A stretch of DNA of 64,000 nt from Bdellovibrio sp. (GCA_025359945.1 JANYDD010000051.1:1-64000), one strand, 5' to 3'. Positions 49,283-58,381 are shown, counted from the first letter of the stretch. Notes: a model not told the origin generated them from the letters alone. Numbers and translations are program-made.

Positions 49283-49474
49283 TCAAACCTCTGGCTGCCG
49301 AGCGATTTTACGTTTCAGACCTTCCTTGATTTGCTCCTGTTCTTTTTCGATTTCCTTAAAAATTTTATTGGCCTTTTCAATCTGATCATCTGTCAGTTTG
49401 GGCTTGCGTCGAGCTCTAGATTCACTTGCCAATGTGCGAATGCTCTTGAGTGGTTTATTTTGCCGAATAGTCAT
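49283..49474 (-). CDS. Small basic protein preceding the PIN gene, putative antitoxin
   Basis: This 63-aa protein starts at the ATG at 49472-49474, with GGTGGAGG six bases upstream. The sequence (MTIRQNKPLKSIRTLASESR, then PKLTDDQIEKANKIFKEIEKEQEQIK) is charged and helical, with a basic N-terminus that could bind DNA and an amphipathic helix that could bind the toxin. The stop overlaps the region of the next start, so expression is coupled. No named antitoxin family is recognised. Confidence 0.6.
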   Translation of the reverse strand: MTIRQNKPLKSIRTLASESRARRKPKLTDDQIEKANKIFKEIEKEQEQIKEGLKRKIARQPEV

Positions 49475-49555
49475 TTTATACCTCCACCTGAGCTTCAATA
49501 TAGCATGGCTTTTCGAGCTATAACGGCTTGGAAATACTCTATTTTTATCGGATTG

Positions 49556-49804
49556 TCACTCGAATATATGGCGCCCGATTGGCGGACAATGTTTGCAAAC
49601 ATTTTCACTCTTCGCAGCTAAAAGTCCAATTTCCCTCCGGTCATTTTTTTGGGTTGCGGGCTCAAGTTTTCCTAAACCCTGCGCTGCTTTTTCAACAGCC
49701 ATTTTCTGACTCCAAGCTGCAACCTGCTTTAAGGTGTAGTGTCCGCACGCCGTAGTCAAAATGACCGAAATCAGCGTTGCTATCCCATCGATTAATTTTT
49801 CCAT
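49556..49804 (-). CDS. Small putative membrane protein (82 aa)
   Basis: The product starts MEKLIDGIATLISVILTTAC, with a hydrophobic segment at residues 5-20 that could be a membrane anchor or lipoprotein-like signal ending in Cys20, followed by a charged region. A strong ribosome-binding site (AAGGAGTAAGG) precedes the ATG at 49804, which supports translation. The tail contains a CKHC motif near residue 70. Function not recognised. Confidence 0.5.
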   Translation of the reverse strand: MEKLIDGIATLISVILTTACGHYTLKQVAAWSQKMAVEKAAQGLGKLEPATQKNDRREIGLLAAKSENVCKHCPPIGRHIFE

Positions 49805-49924
49805 TCCTTACTCCTTCCATAATTCGGCAGGACCGTTAGACCTTGCCCGTTAGACTTACTTCCGCCGCCAAAATTATTCGTTCTCTAGACTTGGGTCGTG
49901 CACCCGGCAACCGGGATTGAACTT

Positions 49925-51379
49925 TTATTTATTGGCACCCGGTGCAAAGTTTCGCGGCCTAGATTGGCCGCCGCCACCGCCGTATTGGGCCCCAGGTGGA
50001 GGTGGGGGTGGAGGCAATGGATGGCTGGTCTGCTCGAACTCGGCATCTTTGAAACGCCCGTACTCGCCCTCCCACTTTAACTTAACTGTTCCCGTAGGAC
50101 CATTCCGCTGTTTTCCAATAATAATTTCAGCGGCGCCTTGTTTTTCGGGATCGTCTTTTTCGTAATAGTCTTCTCGAAAAAGCATCATGATAATGTCGGC
50201 ATCTTGCTCGATGGATCCTGATTCCCGCAAATCTGATAGCATCGGGCGCTTTTCCGTTCGGCCCTCAACACCTCGATTAAGCTGTGCTAGAGCAATGACC
50301 GGAATGCTTAGTTCCTTGGCCAAGGCTTTTAAGCTTTTCGAAATTTCGCTGACGGCGCGCTCGCGGCTTTCAACTCTTTGTTTAAGATCCATCAGCTGCA
50401 AGTAATCAATCATCAAAATATCTAAACCATGTTTGGCCTTCAAGCGCCGAGCGCGGGCGCGGACCTCTAGCGGACTAATTCCCGAAGTGTCGTCGATAAA
50501 TAAATTACAGTCGCTAATAAACCCAGCAGTTTGAATTAACTTGGGCCAAGCGTGATCACCGATGCGACCCGAGCGAATGTCTTTCATATTGATTCGAGAC
50601 TCCGAAGCCAAGAGCCTCATCATCACAGATTCTTTTGACATCTCGAGCGAGAAGAAGGCGACGGTTTTTTTCTCGCGCAAAGCCATATTACTAGCCAGGT
50701 TTAAACTAAAAGCAGTCTTTCCCATCGACGGCCTGGCCGCTACGATAATAAGCTCGCCGGCATGAAGGCCAGACGTCATTTTATCCAAATGTGTAAAACC
50801 TGTTCCAACGCCAGTGACGTCGGACTTCTGATTGTAAAGCTCTTCGATTTTAATCAAACTAGTTTTTACGATTTCCATCGAATTTACCAAACCATTGGTT
50901 TGGCTTTTCTCGCCGATCTTGTAAAAAGATTCTTCCGAATGATCGATGAACTGATCAACGTTTTCAAAATCCTCTCTGTAGGCTTTTTCAATAATGTCCG
51001 AACTAGTGTGGATCATTTTTCGGAGTAAGGATTTTTCACGGACAATATTCGCGTACGAGACCACGTGGGCCGAGGATATGGTCTTGTTGACCAGTTCTAA
51101 CAAAGTTCCTGTACCGCCGATGATCTCGAGTTCATTTTTTGACTGCAGCAGATTTGAGATCGTAATTAAATCCACCGGCATGCTCTTGGACTGAAGCTCC
51201 AGGATTGTTAAAAAAATTTTTTGATGCGCGGGTTTGTAAAAGTCATTGGCTACGATCAAATCGCTGATCTGGTCCCAGGCTTCGGGGTCTAAAAACAAAC
51301 TGCCCAATATAGCTTGCTCCGCTTCAATGTTCTGTGGAGGCAGTTTGGTCTCTAAAAAGTTCATAGTAGGAGTGGCCAT
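49925..51379 (-). CDS. dnaB: Replicative DNA helicase DnaB
   Basis: This 484-aa hexameric helicase has the N-terminal primase-binding domain (PPQNIEAEQAILGSLFLDPEAWDQI), Walker A AARPSMGKTAFSLN around residue 215, and the RecA-like motifs VAFFSLEMSKESVMMRLLA and LDILMIDYLQLM. The extreme C-terminus is an unusual tail, LPPPPPPPGAQYGGGGGQS, then RPRNFAPGANK. The start is the ATG at 51379; MNFLETK five residues in is an alternative. Confidence 0.97.
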   Translation of the reverse strand: MATPTMNFLETKLPPQNIEAEQAILGSLFLDPEAWDQISDLIVANDFYKPAHQKIFLTILELQSKSMPVDLITISNLLQSKNELEIIGGTGTLLELVNKTISSAHVVSYANIVREKSLLRKMIHTSSDIIEKAYREDFENVDQFIDHSEESFYKIGEKSQTNGLVNSMEIVKTSLIKIEELYNQKSDVTGVGTGFTHLDKMTSGLHAGELIIVAARPSMGKTAFSLNLASNMALREKKTVAFFSLEMSKESVMMRLLASESRINMKDIRSGRIGDHAWPKLIQTAGFISDCNLFIDDTSGISPLEVRARARRLKAKHGLDILMIDYLQLMDLKQRVESRERAVSEISKSLKALAKELSIPVIALAQLNRGVEGRTEKRPMLSDLRESGSIEQDADIIMMLFREDYYEKDDPEKQGAAEIIIGKQRNGPTGTVKLKWEGEYGRFKDAEFEQTSHPLPPPPPPPGAQYGGGGGQSRPRNFAPGANK

Positions 51380-51479
51380 ATTAAAAAAATCTCCGAATTT
51401 CTGACGAGCAGAAAAAAACCAACTTTCTGCTTTGCAGAAAAAAACTAAAGTGCCTAGGCATCAGTTTATTTTGGTTACG

Positions 51480-51531
51480 AAAAGAAAAACAAGGCGGGTA
51501 AGTTCAAAGATGAAAAACAAGATGACCCGCC
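51480..51531 (-). terminator. Probable terminator of the queE-fis unit
   Basis: On the minus strand, GGCGGGT (51531-51525) and ACCCGCC (51499-51493) form a 7-bp GC-rich stem with a 25-nt loop, followed by TTGTTTTTCTTTT. It lies about 100 bp beyond the Fis-like stop and before dnaB. Confidence 0.6.
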
Positions 51532-51628
51532 TCTTCCATCTGTAAGTATTGGAAAGAAAAAAATAAGAAGCAAGAAATAAAATTTAAGGAATAAAAATTT
51601 TCGACAGAGCTTCTCTGAAGTCTTATTT

Positions 51629-51931
51629 TTAAGCGTTCGATTTCTTAATGTTAATTTTGTAATTATCGATTTTCTTTTTCAGAGTGTTGCGGTTGATCCC
51701 CAACATCTGGGCGGTCTTAACTTGATTACCCCGATGCGCCGTCAAAGCGATCTCTAAAAGAGGCCGCTCAACTTGAGCCAAGACAATATTGTATAGCCCG
51801 TTCAATTCAACCTGGGCTTCTTTCTGTTGTTCGAACAGAACTTCCAGTTTGCTTTTAACTAATTTTTCAAGGCTGACAGAGTTAAGGTTGGCGACGAAAA
51901 GATGGTCAGGGCTGGGGACATTTGAACTCAT
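51629..51931 (-). CDS. Fis-family DNA-binding protein
   Basis: This 100-aa protein ends in a Fis-type helix-turn-helix (GNQVKTAQMLGINRNTLKKK, about residues 68-87), very similar to the C-terminus of Fis and NtrC-type activators. The N-terminal half (LEKLVKSKLEVLFEQQKEA) should form the dimer. It is a nucleoid-associated or regulatory protein. It lies 6 bp downstream of queE, so the two are co-transcribed. Confidence 0.88.
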   Translation of the reverse strand: MSSNVPSPDHLFVANLNSVSLEKLVKSKLEVLFEQQKEAQVELNGLYNIVLAQVERPLLEIALTAHRGNQVKTAQMLGINRNTLKKKIDNYKINIKKSNA

Positions 51932-51937
51932 GTTTTT

Positions 51938-52576
51938 TTAAACTCCACGTTGATCAGAAGACCAAATATATTTATGTAGCTGCAATTGCAAGCGCGCAGG
52001 TGAATTAACCGATAAAATTTTTTCCGCCAACCATTTCGGCGAGATGATTTCGAATGATGGACTGTATAAAACGAGAAAGTTTTTAAACAAATCATGTTGA
52101 CGACAAAATGTTTCTGACCAGTTAAAATCTTTTTCAGAGCCAAGCACAAACTTAAATTCTGTCGACGATGAAGCCCATTTTAAATTCTCAAGATTGAAAG
52201 TATCCGCGGCGCCACTGTCAGGGGTTTTTACATCCAAAATCAATTTGGCCCTTGAATCGACTTGGTCACAAAGTAGGGATCCGCTAGTTTCAATTGAAAC
52301 TAAAAAATTCATGTCACAAAGATTTTTAATCAACGGAAAAATTTCTTTTTGCAAAAGGGGCTCACCACCCGTCAAACAGACATAACGTGTTCCGTAGGAT
52401 TTAATTTTACTGATGATTTCTTCAAGGCACATTTTCTGGCCCTCGTAGTAAGAATATTTGGTGTCACAGTAGGTGCATCGCAAATGACAGGCCGTAGTTC
52501 TGACGAAAACCGTGGGGTAACCGACCCACGAAGATTCTCCTTGAATTGAAAAAAAAATTTCATTTATTTTTAGCAC
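51938..52576 (-). CDS. queE: 7-carboxy-7-deazaguanine synthase QueE
   Basis: This radical-SAM enzyme of queuosine synthesis makes 7-carboxy-7-deazaguanine. The 212-aa protein starts MLKINEIFFSIQGESSWVGYP and has the CX3CX2C cluster motif CHLRCTYC with cysteines at 30, 34 and 37, then the glycine-rich SAM motif TGGEPLLQ near 76-83. Other queuosine genes are not in the window. It diverges from ftsK. Confidence 0.94.
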   Translation of the reverse strand: MLKINEIFFSIQGESSWVGYPTVFVRTTACHLRCTYCDTKYSYYEGQKMCLEEIISKIKSYGTRYVCLTGGEPLLQKEIFPLIKNLCDMNFLVSIETSGSLLCDQVDSRAKLILDVKTPDSGAADTFNLENLKWASSSTEFKFVLGSEKDFNWSETFCRQHDLFKNFLVLYSPSFEIISPKWLAEKILSVNSPARLQLQLHKYIWSSDQRGV

Positions 52577-52681
52577 TTCGTCTAGGTCCTTAGGTGTTCG
52601 GTTTGGCAGATACCATGGATCAAAGTCAAGGCTTGGGCCCTGGCTGGTGCATCCCCAATAATAATCGCATAGACTGACAGA

Positions 52682-54994
52682 ATGAACCGACTACTTGTTC
52701 GATTTCAACACGATCTCCGGGGCATTTTCTTTTTATTTTCAGCGCTCTTCGTGGGCCTATCGTTGGCAAGCTTTAGGCCGCAGGACCCGTCCTTTAATTC
52801 GATCGGAAAAACCTCCCAAGTATTGAATTATTGCGGCTTTGCGGGCAGTTTTTTGGCCGATGGGTTGCTGCAGATTTTTGGCATAATGAGTTGGCTGTTT
52901 GTCCTGTGTTTTGTTTTTTGGGGCTTGGAGAGTCTTCTCAACAAGAATAAATCAACAACCCCAAGGCTAAGATGGCTTTGGTTTTTTTTGATGGCTTTAA
53001 CCCTTTGTGCTCTGTCTGCAGTTTATTTTCCGCAGACCCGCATATTTCAGAATCAAATTTCAGCCGGCGGCATTTTAGGGCTGGCCACTTCGCAAACTTT
53101 GGTGAAATGGTTTAACCCCATTGGTCTGCAAGTTGTTCTGTGGACAGCGTTTTTAATTCTTGTGGTTTTTCTCTCGGAGCGGTCGATTGTCGAAATGCTT
53201 TCTCGTCCCAAAGGCGCTTTAATTTGGCTTTTCAGCAAGCCATTTAAAATCAAATTGAATTTAAAATGGCCGGATCGAAAAACAAAGATCGTCACGGCCT
53301 CACCCGCTGAAAAATCGGCTCCCAATTTTCAAATGATCTCCGGGGCCTCGCAAAACTTGTCGGATGGTGGCGGAGCCCTTTCGGGCTTCAAACTTGAAAT
53401 GCCTTTTTTAAAAACGAAAAAGGAAAATCTCGCAAAACCCTCAAGTAAAATTCGCGCCAACAGGCACGTCGAACACTGGGAGCTTCCCAAGTTGTCATTA
53501 GTTTCAGAACCTCCGCAAGTTCGAGTTAAAATCGAAGAAAAAGAAATCAAAAGAAAAGCCGAACTTTTAAAAGAAAAATTGGCACATTTCTCGGTCACTG
53601 GTGAAGTGGTTGCTGCCCGTCCTGGGCCCGCAGTCACGCTTTTTGAATTTAAGCCCGACGTCGACGTTAAACTAAGTAGAATCACCGAACTTGAAGATGA
53701 CTTGTCGCTGGCACTATCCAGTGAATCTTTGCGGATTATTGCGCCTATTCCAGGCCGCGACGTCGTTGGGATCGAAACCTCAAATTCGCAGCGAGAGACA
53801 GTCTTTTTAAAAGAAAGCTTAGCCGATGATCAGTTCTGGCGAGATGATTTTAAATTGCCTATTTCGCTGGGAAAACAAGTTGATGGTGAACAGCAAATCG
53901 TCGACCTTAGAAAGCTTCCCCACTTAATGGTGGCTGGTACGACGGGCTCGGGGAAGTCGGTTTTTGTGGTTTCCACGATCACTAGTTTTTTATTTAAACA
54001 TTCCCCTAAAACGCTTCGGTTGCTTTTGATTGATCCCAAGCAAGTGGACCTTGCGGCCTTTGAGAAAATCCCGCATTTGGTGATGCCTTTGGTCACTGAT
54101 TCAAAGCAAGCGGTGTTAGCGCTGAAATGGGCCGTTCGAGAAATGGAAAAAAGATACCGTTCTATGAGCCGCTTTGGCGCCAGGGGCTTAGAAGCTTTTA
54201 ACGAGAATATTGAAAAGATGACCGGCGATCAAAAAAAAGAACACGATAAAATTAACTTGGACCTTGAGGAAAAACACCAAAAAGCAGACCAGTACTACAC
54301 CGAGAAATTACCCTACCTGGTGATTGTGATCGAAGAATTCGGCGATCTGATGAGCGTCGACAAAAATAATGTCGAGCATTCGGTGGTGCGTTTAGCTCAG
54401 AAAGCCCGTGCTTGTGGAATTCATTTAATATTAGCTATGCAAAGTCCACGAAAAGAAATCATCACCGGTTTGATCAAAACAAATATTCCGGGTCGAATCA
54501 GCTTTAAAGTTTCATCGTCCATGGATTCTCGAATTATTCTGGATGAGAAAGGCGCCGAACGACTTTTGGCTCAAGGGGATTTGCTGTACAGAAATCCGGG
54601 GGGATCAAACCTTATTCGTCACCACGCGCCGTTCTTAAAAGACGAAGACGTTACTCAAGTAGCTAGGTTTTGGTCTGACCAGGGTGCCCCCGAATTTAAT
54701 GAAAGTGCCCTTCGCATTTTTGACCTAAGCGCCGGGGATGACTTAAGCTTAGATGACGGGCCACAAGAGCCCGGCGACTCCGAGGAATCGGACGAAAAAT
54801 ACGACGAAATCGTAGCGTGGGCTTCGACACAAAAAGAAATCAGCGCGTCCCTGGTACAAAGGCGCTTTCAATTGGGCTATCCAAGGGCCGCAAGAATGAT
54901 TGAAACGTTTGAAAAACGCGGGATCGTCGGGCCTTCGAATGGCAGCAAACCGCGTCAGGTTTTGATTAGTCAGTTTGGATCCCTGCACGAGTAA
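52682..54994 (+). CDS. ftsK: DNA translocase FtsK/SpoIIIE
   Basis: This 770-aa pump clears chromosome termini from the closing septum. Four N-terminal membrane spans (to about residue 165) precede a short linker and the translocase core: Walker A AGTTGSGKSVFV near residue 418, LLLIDPKQVDLAAFEKIPHLVMPLVTD, Walker B YLVIVIEEFGDLM, and a C-terminal gamma winged-helix domain (ISASLVQRRFQLGYPRAARMIETFEKRGIV) that reads KOPS. The linker is short compared with E. coli FtsK (1329 aa). Confidence 0.96.
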   Translation: MNRLLVRFQHDLRGIFFLFSALFVGLSLASFRPQDPSFNSIGKTSQVLNYCGFAGSFLADGLLQIFGIMSWLFVLCFVFWGLESLLNKNKSTTPRLRWLWFFLMALTLCALSAVYFPQTRIFQNQISAGGILGLATSQTLVKWFNPIGLQVVLWTAFLILVVFLSERSIVEMLSRPKGALIWLFSKPFKIKLNLKWPDRKTKIVTASPAEKSAPNFQMISGASQNLSDGGGALSGFKLEMPFLKTKKENLAKPSSKIRANRHVEHWELPKLSLVSEPPQVRVKIEEKEIKRKAELLKEKLAHFSVTGEVVAARPGPAVTLFEFKPDVDVKLSRITELEDDLSLALSSESLRIIAPIPGRDVVGIETSNSQRETVFLKESLADDQFWRDDFKLPISLGKQVDGEQQIVDLRKLPHLMVAGTTGSGKSVFVVSTITSFLFKHSPKTLRLLLIDPKQVDLAAFEKIPHLVMPLVTDSKQAVLALKWAVREMEKRYRSMSRFGARGLEAFNENIEKMTGDQKKEHDKINLDLEEKHQKADQYYTEKLPYLVIVIEEFGDLMSVDKNNVEHSVVRLAQKARACGIHLILAMQSPRKEIITGLIKTNIPGRISFKVSSSMDSRIILDEKGAERLLAQGDLLYRNPGGSNLIRHHAPFLKDEDVTQVARFWSDQGAPEFNESALRIFDLSAGDDLSLDDGPQEPGDSEESDEKYDEIVAWASTQKEISASLVQRRFQLGYPRAARMIETFEKRGIVGPSNGSKPRQVLISQFGSLHE

Positions 54995-55043
54995 AAATTT
55001 GAGCTATATTTTTTGGATTCAATCTGGTGAGAATCAAGTCTTG

Positions 55044-55880
55044 ATGTTTGTTTTAAAAAATTTAATTGATTTCAGAGTTTTGTTTTTTGGTTTGGTCCTT
55101 CTGACTAACGCCGTCAGTTTTTCTGATGAAATCGCCACGATTAAAAAAGCTCAATCCCTGTTTCTTGAGAAAAAACGACTTTTAGCCATAGAGATATTGC
55201 TGTCCGCGGGCAAGGATTCCAAGCCGTCTAAAAAAATAATTTCAACCATCAACGAAATTTCCGAGGCCTTTTTGTCAGAAGAAGCTTTGCAGCTTTTCGA
55301 AAGTTCTTTATCCCTACAAGCCACAGAACCCCTGCAGAGCCAGGCCAAAATCATCGAGGCCTTGAAAATCGAACCCGATAATTTTTTGTTGCTGAACGAG
55401 AAATTTAAATATCAAATCTTGGCCCAAGAGTGCGCCAAAGCCTGGGCGGAAATTGCAGAAGTACTAAAAAAGAATCCGCATTTTTTGCGCTCGCAGATTT
55501 CGGATCGATTGGTTCAGATTTGCTTGAAAAAACCACTTTCTGAAAAAGCGCTAGCCGATAAAAAAGACACCTTTTTTTATTGGTCGCACCTGGAAGGGAT
55601 TTCTTTGGTTGCCCAAAAATCTATGGCAAAGGCCAAGGATAAATTATATTTTTCTGCGAAATTAGAGCCCTTTTTCCCAGAAAATTATTACTGGCTTTGG
55701 ATGATTGAAAAGTCCCAACACAATCCCGAGGATAAATCACGTCAATGGGCTGAGAAGTACATAGCGTCTTGCAAAGGTTTAACCTCGCAGTTGAAAAGAA
55801 GCTTTGGATTTGACCCCTTCTTGTGTAAGAAAACGGCCGAGCTTGAAAGTGATCTTGGGAAAACCAGTAAAACCCAGTAA
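55044..55880 (+). CDS. Exported TPR-like protein of unknown function
   Basis: With the ATG at 55044 the protein is 278 aa and begins with a signal peptide, MFVLKNLIDFRVLFFGLVLL, then TNAVSFSDE; the frame is open upstream to 54975, inside the ftsK end. The mature part is helical with TPR-like spacing (AQSLFLEKKRLLAIEILLSAG, QAKIIEALKIEPDNFLLLNEK, ECAKAWAEIAEVLKKNPHF). It probably acts as a periplasmic scaffold. No specific family is recognised. Confidence 0.7.
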   Translation: MFVLKNLIDFRVLFFGLVLLTNAVSFSDEIATIKKAQSLFLEKKRLLAIEILLSAGKDSKPSKKIISTINEISEAFLSEEALQLFESSLSLQATEPLQSQAKIIEALKIEPDNFLLLNEKFKYQILAQECAKAWAEIAEVLKKNPHFLRSQISDRLVQICLKKPLSEKALADKKDTFFYWSHLEGISLVAQKSMAKAKDKLYFSAKLEPFFPENYYWLWMIEKSQHNPEDKSRQWAEKYIASCKGLTSQLKRSFGFDPFLCKKTAELESDLGKTSKTQ

Positions 55881-55901
55881 AACATAGGAGGGGGGTGTGC
55901 C

Positions 55902-56123
55902 ATTCTCATTCATTTTAGAAATTTAGTTTTATGGAGTTTCGCGCTTTTATTTATTTGCGCTTGTGGGGTGAAGAGTCGCCCGCTTCCACCCCTAGAGCCT
56001 TCGCCATTGGGGCGTGGCCAACCCGCTATTTCTAACTCGCCAGATGGATTCGCGGAAAAAAAACGCAAATTAGAAGACAATTTCGAGGAGCCCGAAGATT
56101 TCGATGAAAATGAAAAAGAGTAA
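55902..56123 (+). CDS. lptM: LptM-like short lipoprotein, apparent ATT start
   Basis: This 73-codon frame encodes a lipoprotein signal peptide, FRNLVLWSFALLFICAC, continuing GVKSRPLPPLEPSP. The CG-[LV]-K-x-x-PL pattern is that of LptM (YifL), a lipoprotein that helps LptD maturation and is commonly found upstream of dapF or lysA. Between the preceding in-frame stop (55878) and the lipobox there is no ATG, GTG or TTG; an ATT at 55902 lies 10 bases after AGGAGGGGGG. Either ATT is the start, or a base is missing. dapF begins inside its end. Confidence 0.72.
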   Translation: MLIHFRNLVLWSFALLFICACGVKSRPLPPLEPSPLGRGQPAISNSPDGFAEKKRKLEDNFEEPEDFDENEKE

Positions 56124-56853
56124 ATCGTGGTATTCTGTTTTTGACGGAACTGGGAATACCTTTGCGATAACATGGTCCCCTGCCACGCGCAAAAATAGAA
56201 AGACTCTGGAAAAAATTTGCCAGCGACCGCCAACAGACCTGGGATTGAAACGCATCGACGGTTTCTTATTTTTGCGAAAAACAAAAGATGGATTTGCTTG
56301 GAAATTTTATAACCAAGACGGGTCTGTGGCAGAAATGTGCGGAAATGCGGCTCGATGTGCTTCGGAATTTATTTTTATGCAGCACCATCTAAAAAAATTT
56401 ATTCTTCAAGCCGGTCAGATCGAAGTTTTTTGCCAACGAATCAAAAAACAGCAGTGGACCTGCAAATGGAAAATTTTTTACCAGCCTGCAGAAATCAAAG
56501 GTCACTTTTTTGTCAACACTGGGGTGCCACACTTAGTTCTCAACGAACCTCCAAGCGAAGCAAAAGCTAAGCGTTTAAGAAAATTGAAATATCCCGGTCC
56601 CACAGGTTCAAACGTTACTTTTGTTCAAGGGTTAAAAACCAGAACCTTCGAGCGTGGAGTCGAAGATTTCACCTTAAGTTGCGGGACCGGAGCACTAGCA
56701 GCAGCCCTTTTTAATCATCAAATAAAACGCCAAGCCTTTCCTATGGATATCCTTACCCCCGGGGGTAAGCTTCGGGTGGATTTCCAGTTTAAAAAATCGC
56801 TGGTCGTTTTACGTGGCGCTGTAAAGAAAATTTTAGATAGGAGAACTAGGTGA
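56104..56853 (+). CDS. dapF: Diaminopimelate epimerase
   Basis: This 249-aa enzyme converts LL- to meso-diaminopimelate for lysine and peptidoglycan. The two catalytic cysteines are in MCGNAARC (first Cys, about residue 79) and LSCGTGALAAA (about 196-206). The N-terminal motif FDGTGNTFAI replaces the usual GxGNDF, with Thr for Asp. The ATG at 56104 lies within the 3' end of the lptM-like gene. It is followed by dapA with a 4-bp overlap. Confidence 0.92.
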   Translation: MKMKKSKSWYSVFDGTGNTFAITWSPATRKNRKTLEKICQRPPTDLGLKRIDGFLFLRKTKDGFAWKFYNQDGSVAEMCGNAARCASEFIFMQHHLKKFILQAGQIEVFCQRIKKQQWTCKWKIFYQPAEIKGHFFVNTGVPHLVLNEPPSEAKAKRLRKLKYPGPTGSNVTFVQGLKTRTFERGVEDFTLSCGTGALAAALFNHQIKRQAFPMDILTPGGKLRVDFQFKKSLVVLRGAVKKILDRRTR

Positions 56854-57677
56854 AAAAAATCCTAACGGCTTTGGTGACACCGTTTTTCGAAAATAAAATT
56901 GATTACCTGTCTTTGGAAAAATTAGTCGTTGACCAACTAAAAAACGGCATCCACGGATTTGTGGTGGCCGGAACAACTGGCGAGGGCTCTGGCCTTTCTG
57001 CAATTGAGCGAATCGAACTTTTGAATTGGGTCCGAAAAAATGTCCCCAGCAAAACTGAAATTTTGGTTGGAACTGGAACTAGTTCTTATTTGCAAACTCT
57101 TGAAGATTCCTTACAGGCCCAAGACGCTGGCGCTCTGGCTCTGTTGATCGTTGTTCCCCCTTATGTCAAGCCGCCTCAGCGGGGGCTGGTGCAATATTAT
57201 CAGAAACTTGCAGCATCGCTAAGAGTGCCTATTTACCTATATAACGTCCCCGGAAGAACGATCACTGGTCTTCAGGCCGATAGTATTATTACATTAAGCA
57301 AAACACCTGGAATCGCCGGAATCAAAGAAGCTTCTGGAGATATTTCTTTTTTTAGAAAATTTAAAGATCAGATTCAAAATCCTGATTTTAAATTTTATTC
57401 AGGCGACGATGCTACCTACGAGGAATTTTTAGAAGCTGGCGGCCACGGCATCATCAGCGTGGCATCGCATATTCTACCCGCCCAATTCGTGCAGGGAAAA
57501 ATAAAAAACCACGTGCAGTTGATCAATGGACTTTTCGTCGAAGCCAATCCTATACCAGTGAAAATGGCACTTTTTTTAAAAGGAATAATTCGAAGCCCCG
57601 AGTTAAGATTACCACTGGCAGCGATGGACCCGAATCTTTTGCCGGGCTTAAAAAAACTTTTAGAGATCAAAATATGA
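56850..57677 (+). CDS. dapA: 4-hydroxy-tetrahydrodipicolinate synthase
   Basis: This 275-aa TIM-barrel aldolase condenses pyruvate with aspartate semialdehyde. It has the GTTGEGSGLSAIERIELL signature (about residues 42-59), the catalytic tyrosine in IYLYNVPGRT and the Schiff-base lysine in AGIKEASGDISFF (about 158-170). It is coupled to dapF and dapB by 4-bp overlaps. Confidence 0.94.
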   Translation: MKKILTALVTPFFENKIDYLSLEKLVVDQLKNGIHGFVVAGTTGEGSGLSAIERIELLNWVRKNVPSKTEILVGTGTSSYLQTLEDSLQAQDAGALALLIVVPPYVKPPQRGLVQYYQKLAASLRVPIYLYNVPGRTITGLQADSIITLSKTPGIAGIKEASGDISFFRKFKDQIQNPDFKFYSGDDATYEEFLEAGGHGIISVASHILPAQFVQGKIKNHVQLINGLFVEANPIPVKMALFLKGIIRSPELRLPLAAMDPNLLPGLKKLLEIKI

Positions 57678-58381
57678 AACGAAAAAGAATTGCTTTGATC
57701 GGAGCCTCGGGAAGAATGGGCCAAGCCATCGCAAGCGCTCTTCAAAAAGACAAAAGCGTTTCTTTAGATCTTGGTTTCTCAAAATCGCGGCCTAGCGAAA
57801 AAGTTGTAAAGCAGTTTTTTGTCTATAAAACGAAATTTGATTTAAAAGATTTTAATCAAATTGACCTAATTATTGATTTCTCGTCGTCGAGTTGCAGCCT
57901 AAAAGCCTTAAAGCTAGCAACTCATGCTAGAATTCCTTTTATCAGTGGAACGACAGGTTTTTCGAAAAAACAGTTTGCCTACTTTGAAAGGGCATCCAAG
58001 AAAATACCTATTTTTTATTCTAGTAATTTCAGCTTTGGAATTTTAGTTTTACGGAAAATTTTAAGTGACCCACAACTGAAGAAGTTTTTTCAGCGGGTTG
58101 AAATTGAGGAAACCCACCATCGTTTAAAGAAAGACCGCCCCAGCGGTACTGCAAAAACGCTGCAAAAAGATCTTTCGCTGGATTTTGGACCAGTCCGCAT
58201 TCATTCAATTCGAAAAGGTGTTGAACCAGGGCATCACCGCGTTTTATTCAAAAATAATTTCGAACAAATAGAACTTTCGCACAAAGCCTTTAGTCGAGAA
58301 GTTTTCTCAAACTCAATCAGTTTGATTTTAAATTTCATGGCTGGAAAGAGAATCGGTTTCTTTGATATGATGTCTTTATGA
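57674..58381 (+). CDS. dapB: 4-hydroxy-tetrahydrodipicolinate reductase
   Basis: This 235-aa NAD(P)H-dependent reductase has the nucleotide-binding motif ALIGASGRMGQAIASAL at residues 6-22, the catalytic stretch EIEETHHRLKKDRPSGTAKTL (about 151-171) with the histidine pair and lysine, and NFSFGILVLRK before it. It is shorter than E. coli DapB (273 aa), mainly in loops. It overlaps both neighbours by 4 bp. Confidence 0.92.
   Translation: MKRKRIALIGASGRMGQAIASALQKDKSVSLDLGFSKSRPSEKVVKQFFVYKTKFDLKDFNQIDLIIDFSSSSCSLKALKLATHARIPFISGTTGFSKKQFAYFERASKKIPIFYSSNFSFGILVLRKILSDPQLKKFFQRVEIEETHHRLKKDRPSGTAKTLQKDLSLDFGPVRIHSIRKGVEPGHHRVLFKNNFEQIELSHKAFSREVFSNSISLILNFMAGKRIGFFDMMSL

Noticed and set aside
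49900-49960. tRNA-like T-arm (GTTCAATCCCGG on the minus strand) after dnaB
   Set aside because: The bases flanking the T-loop do not pair, and there is no anticodon arm or acceptor stem around it.
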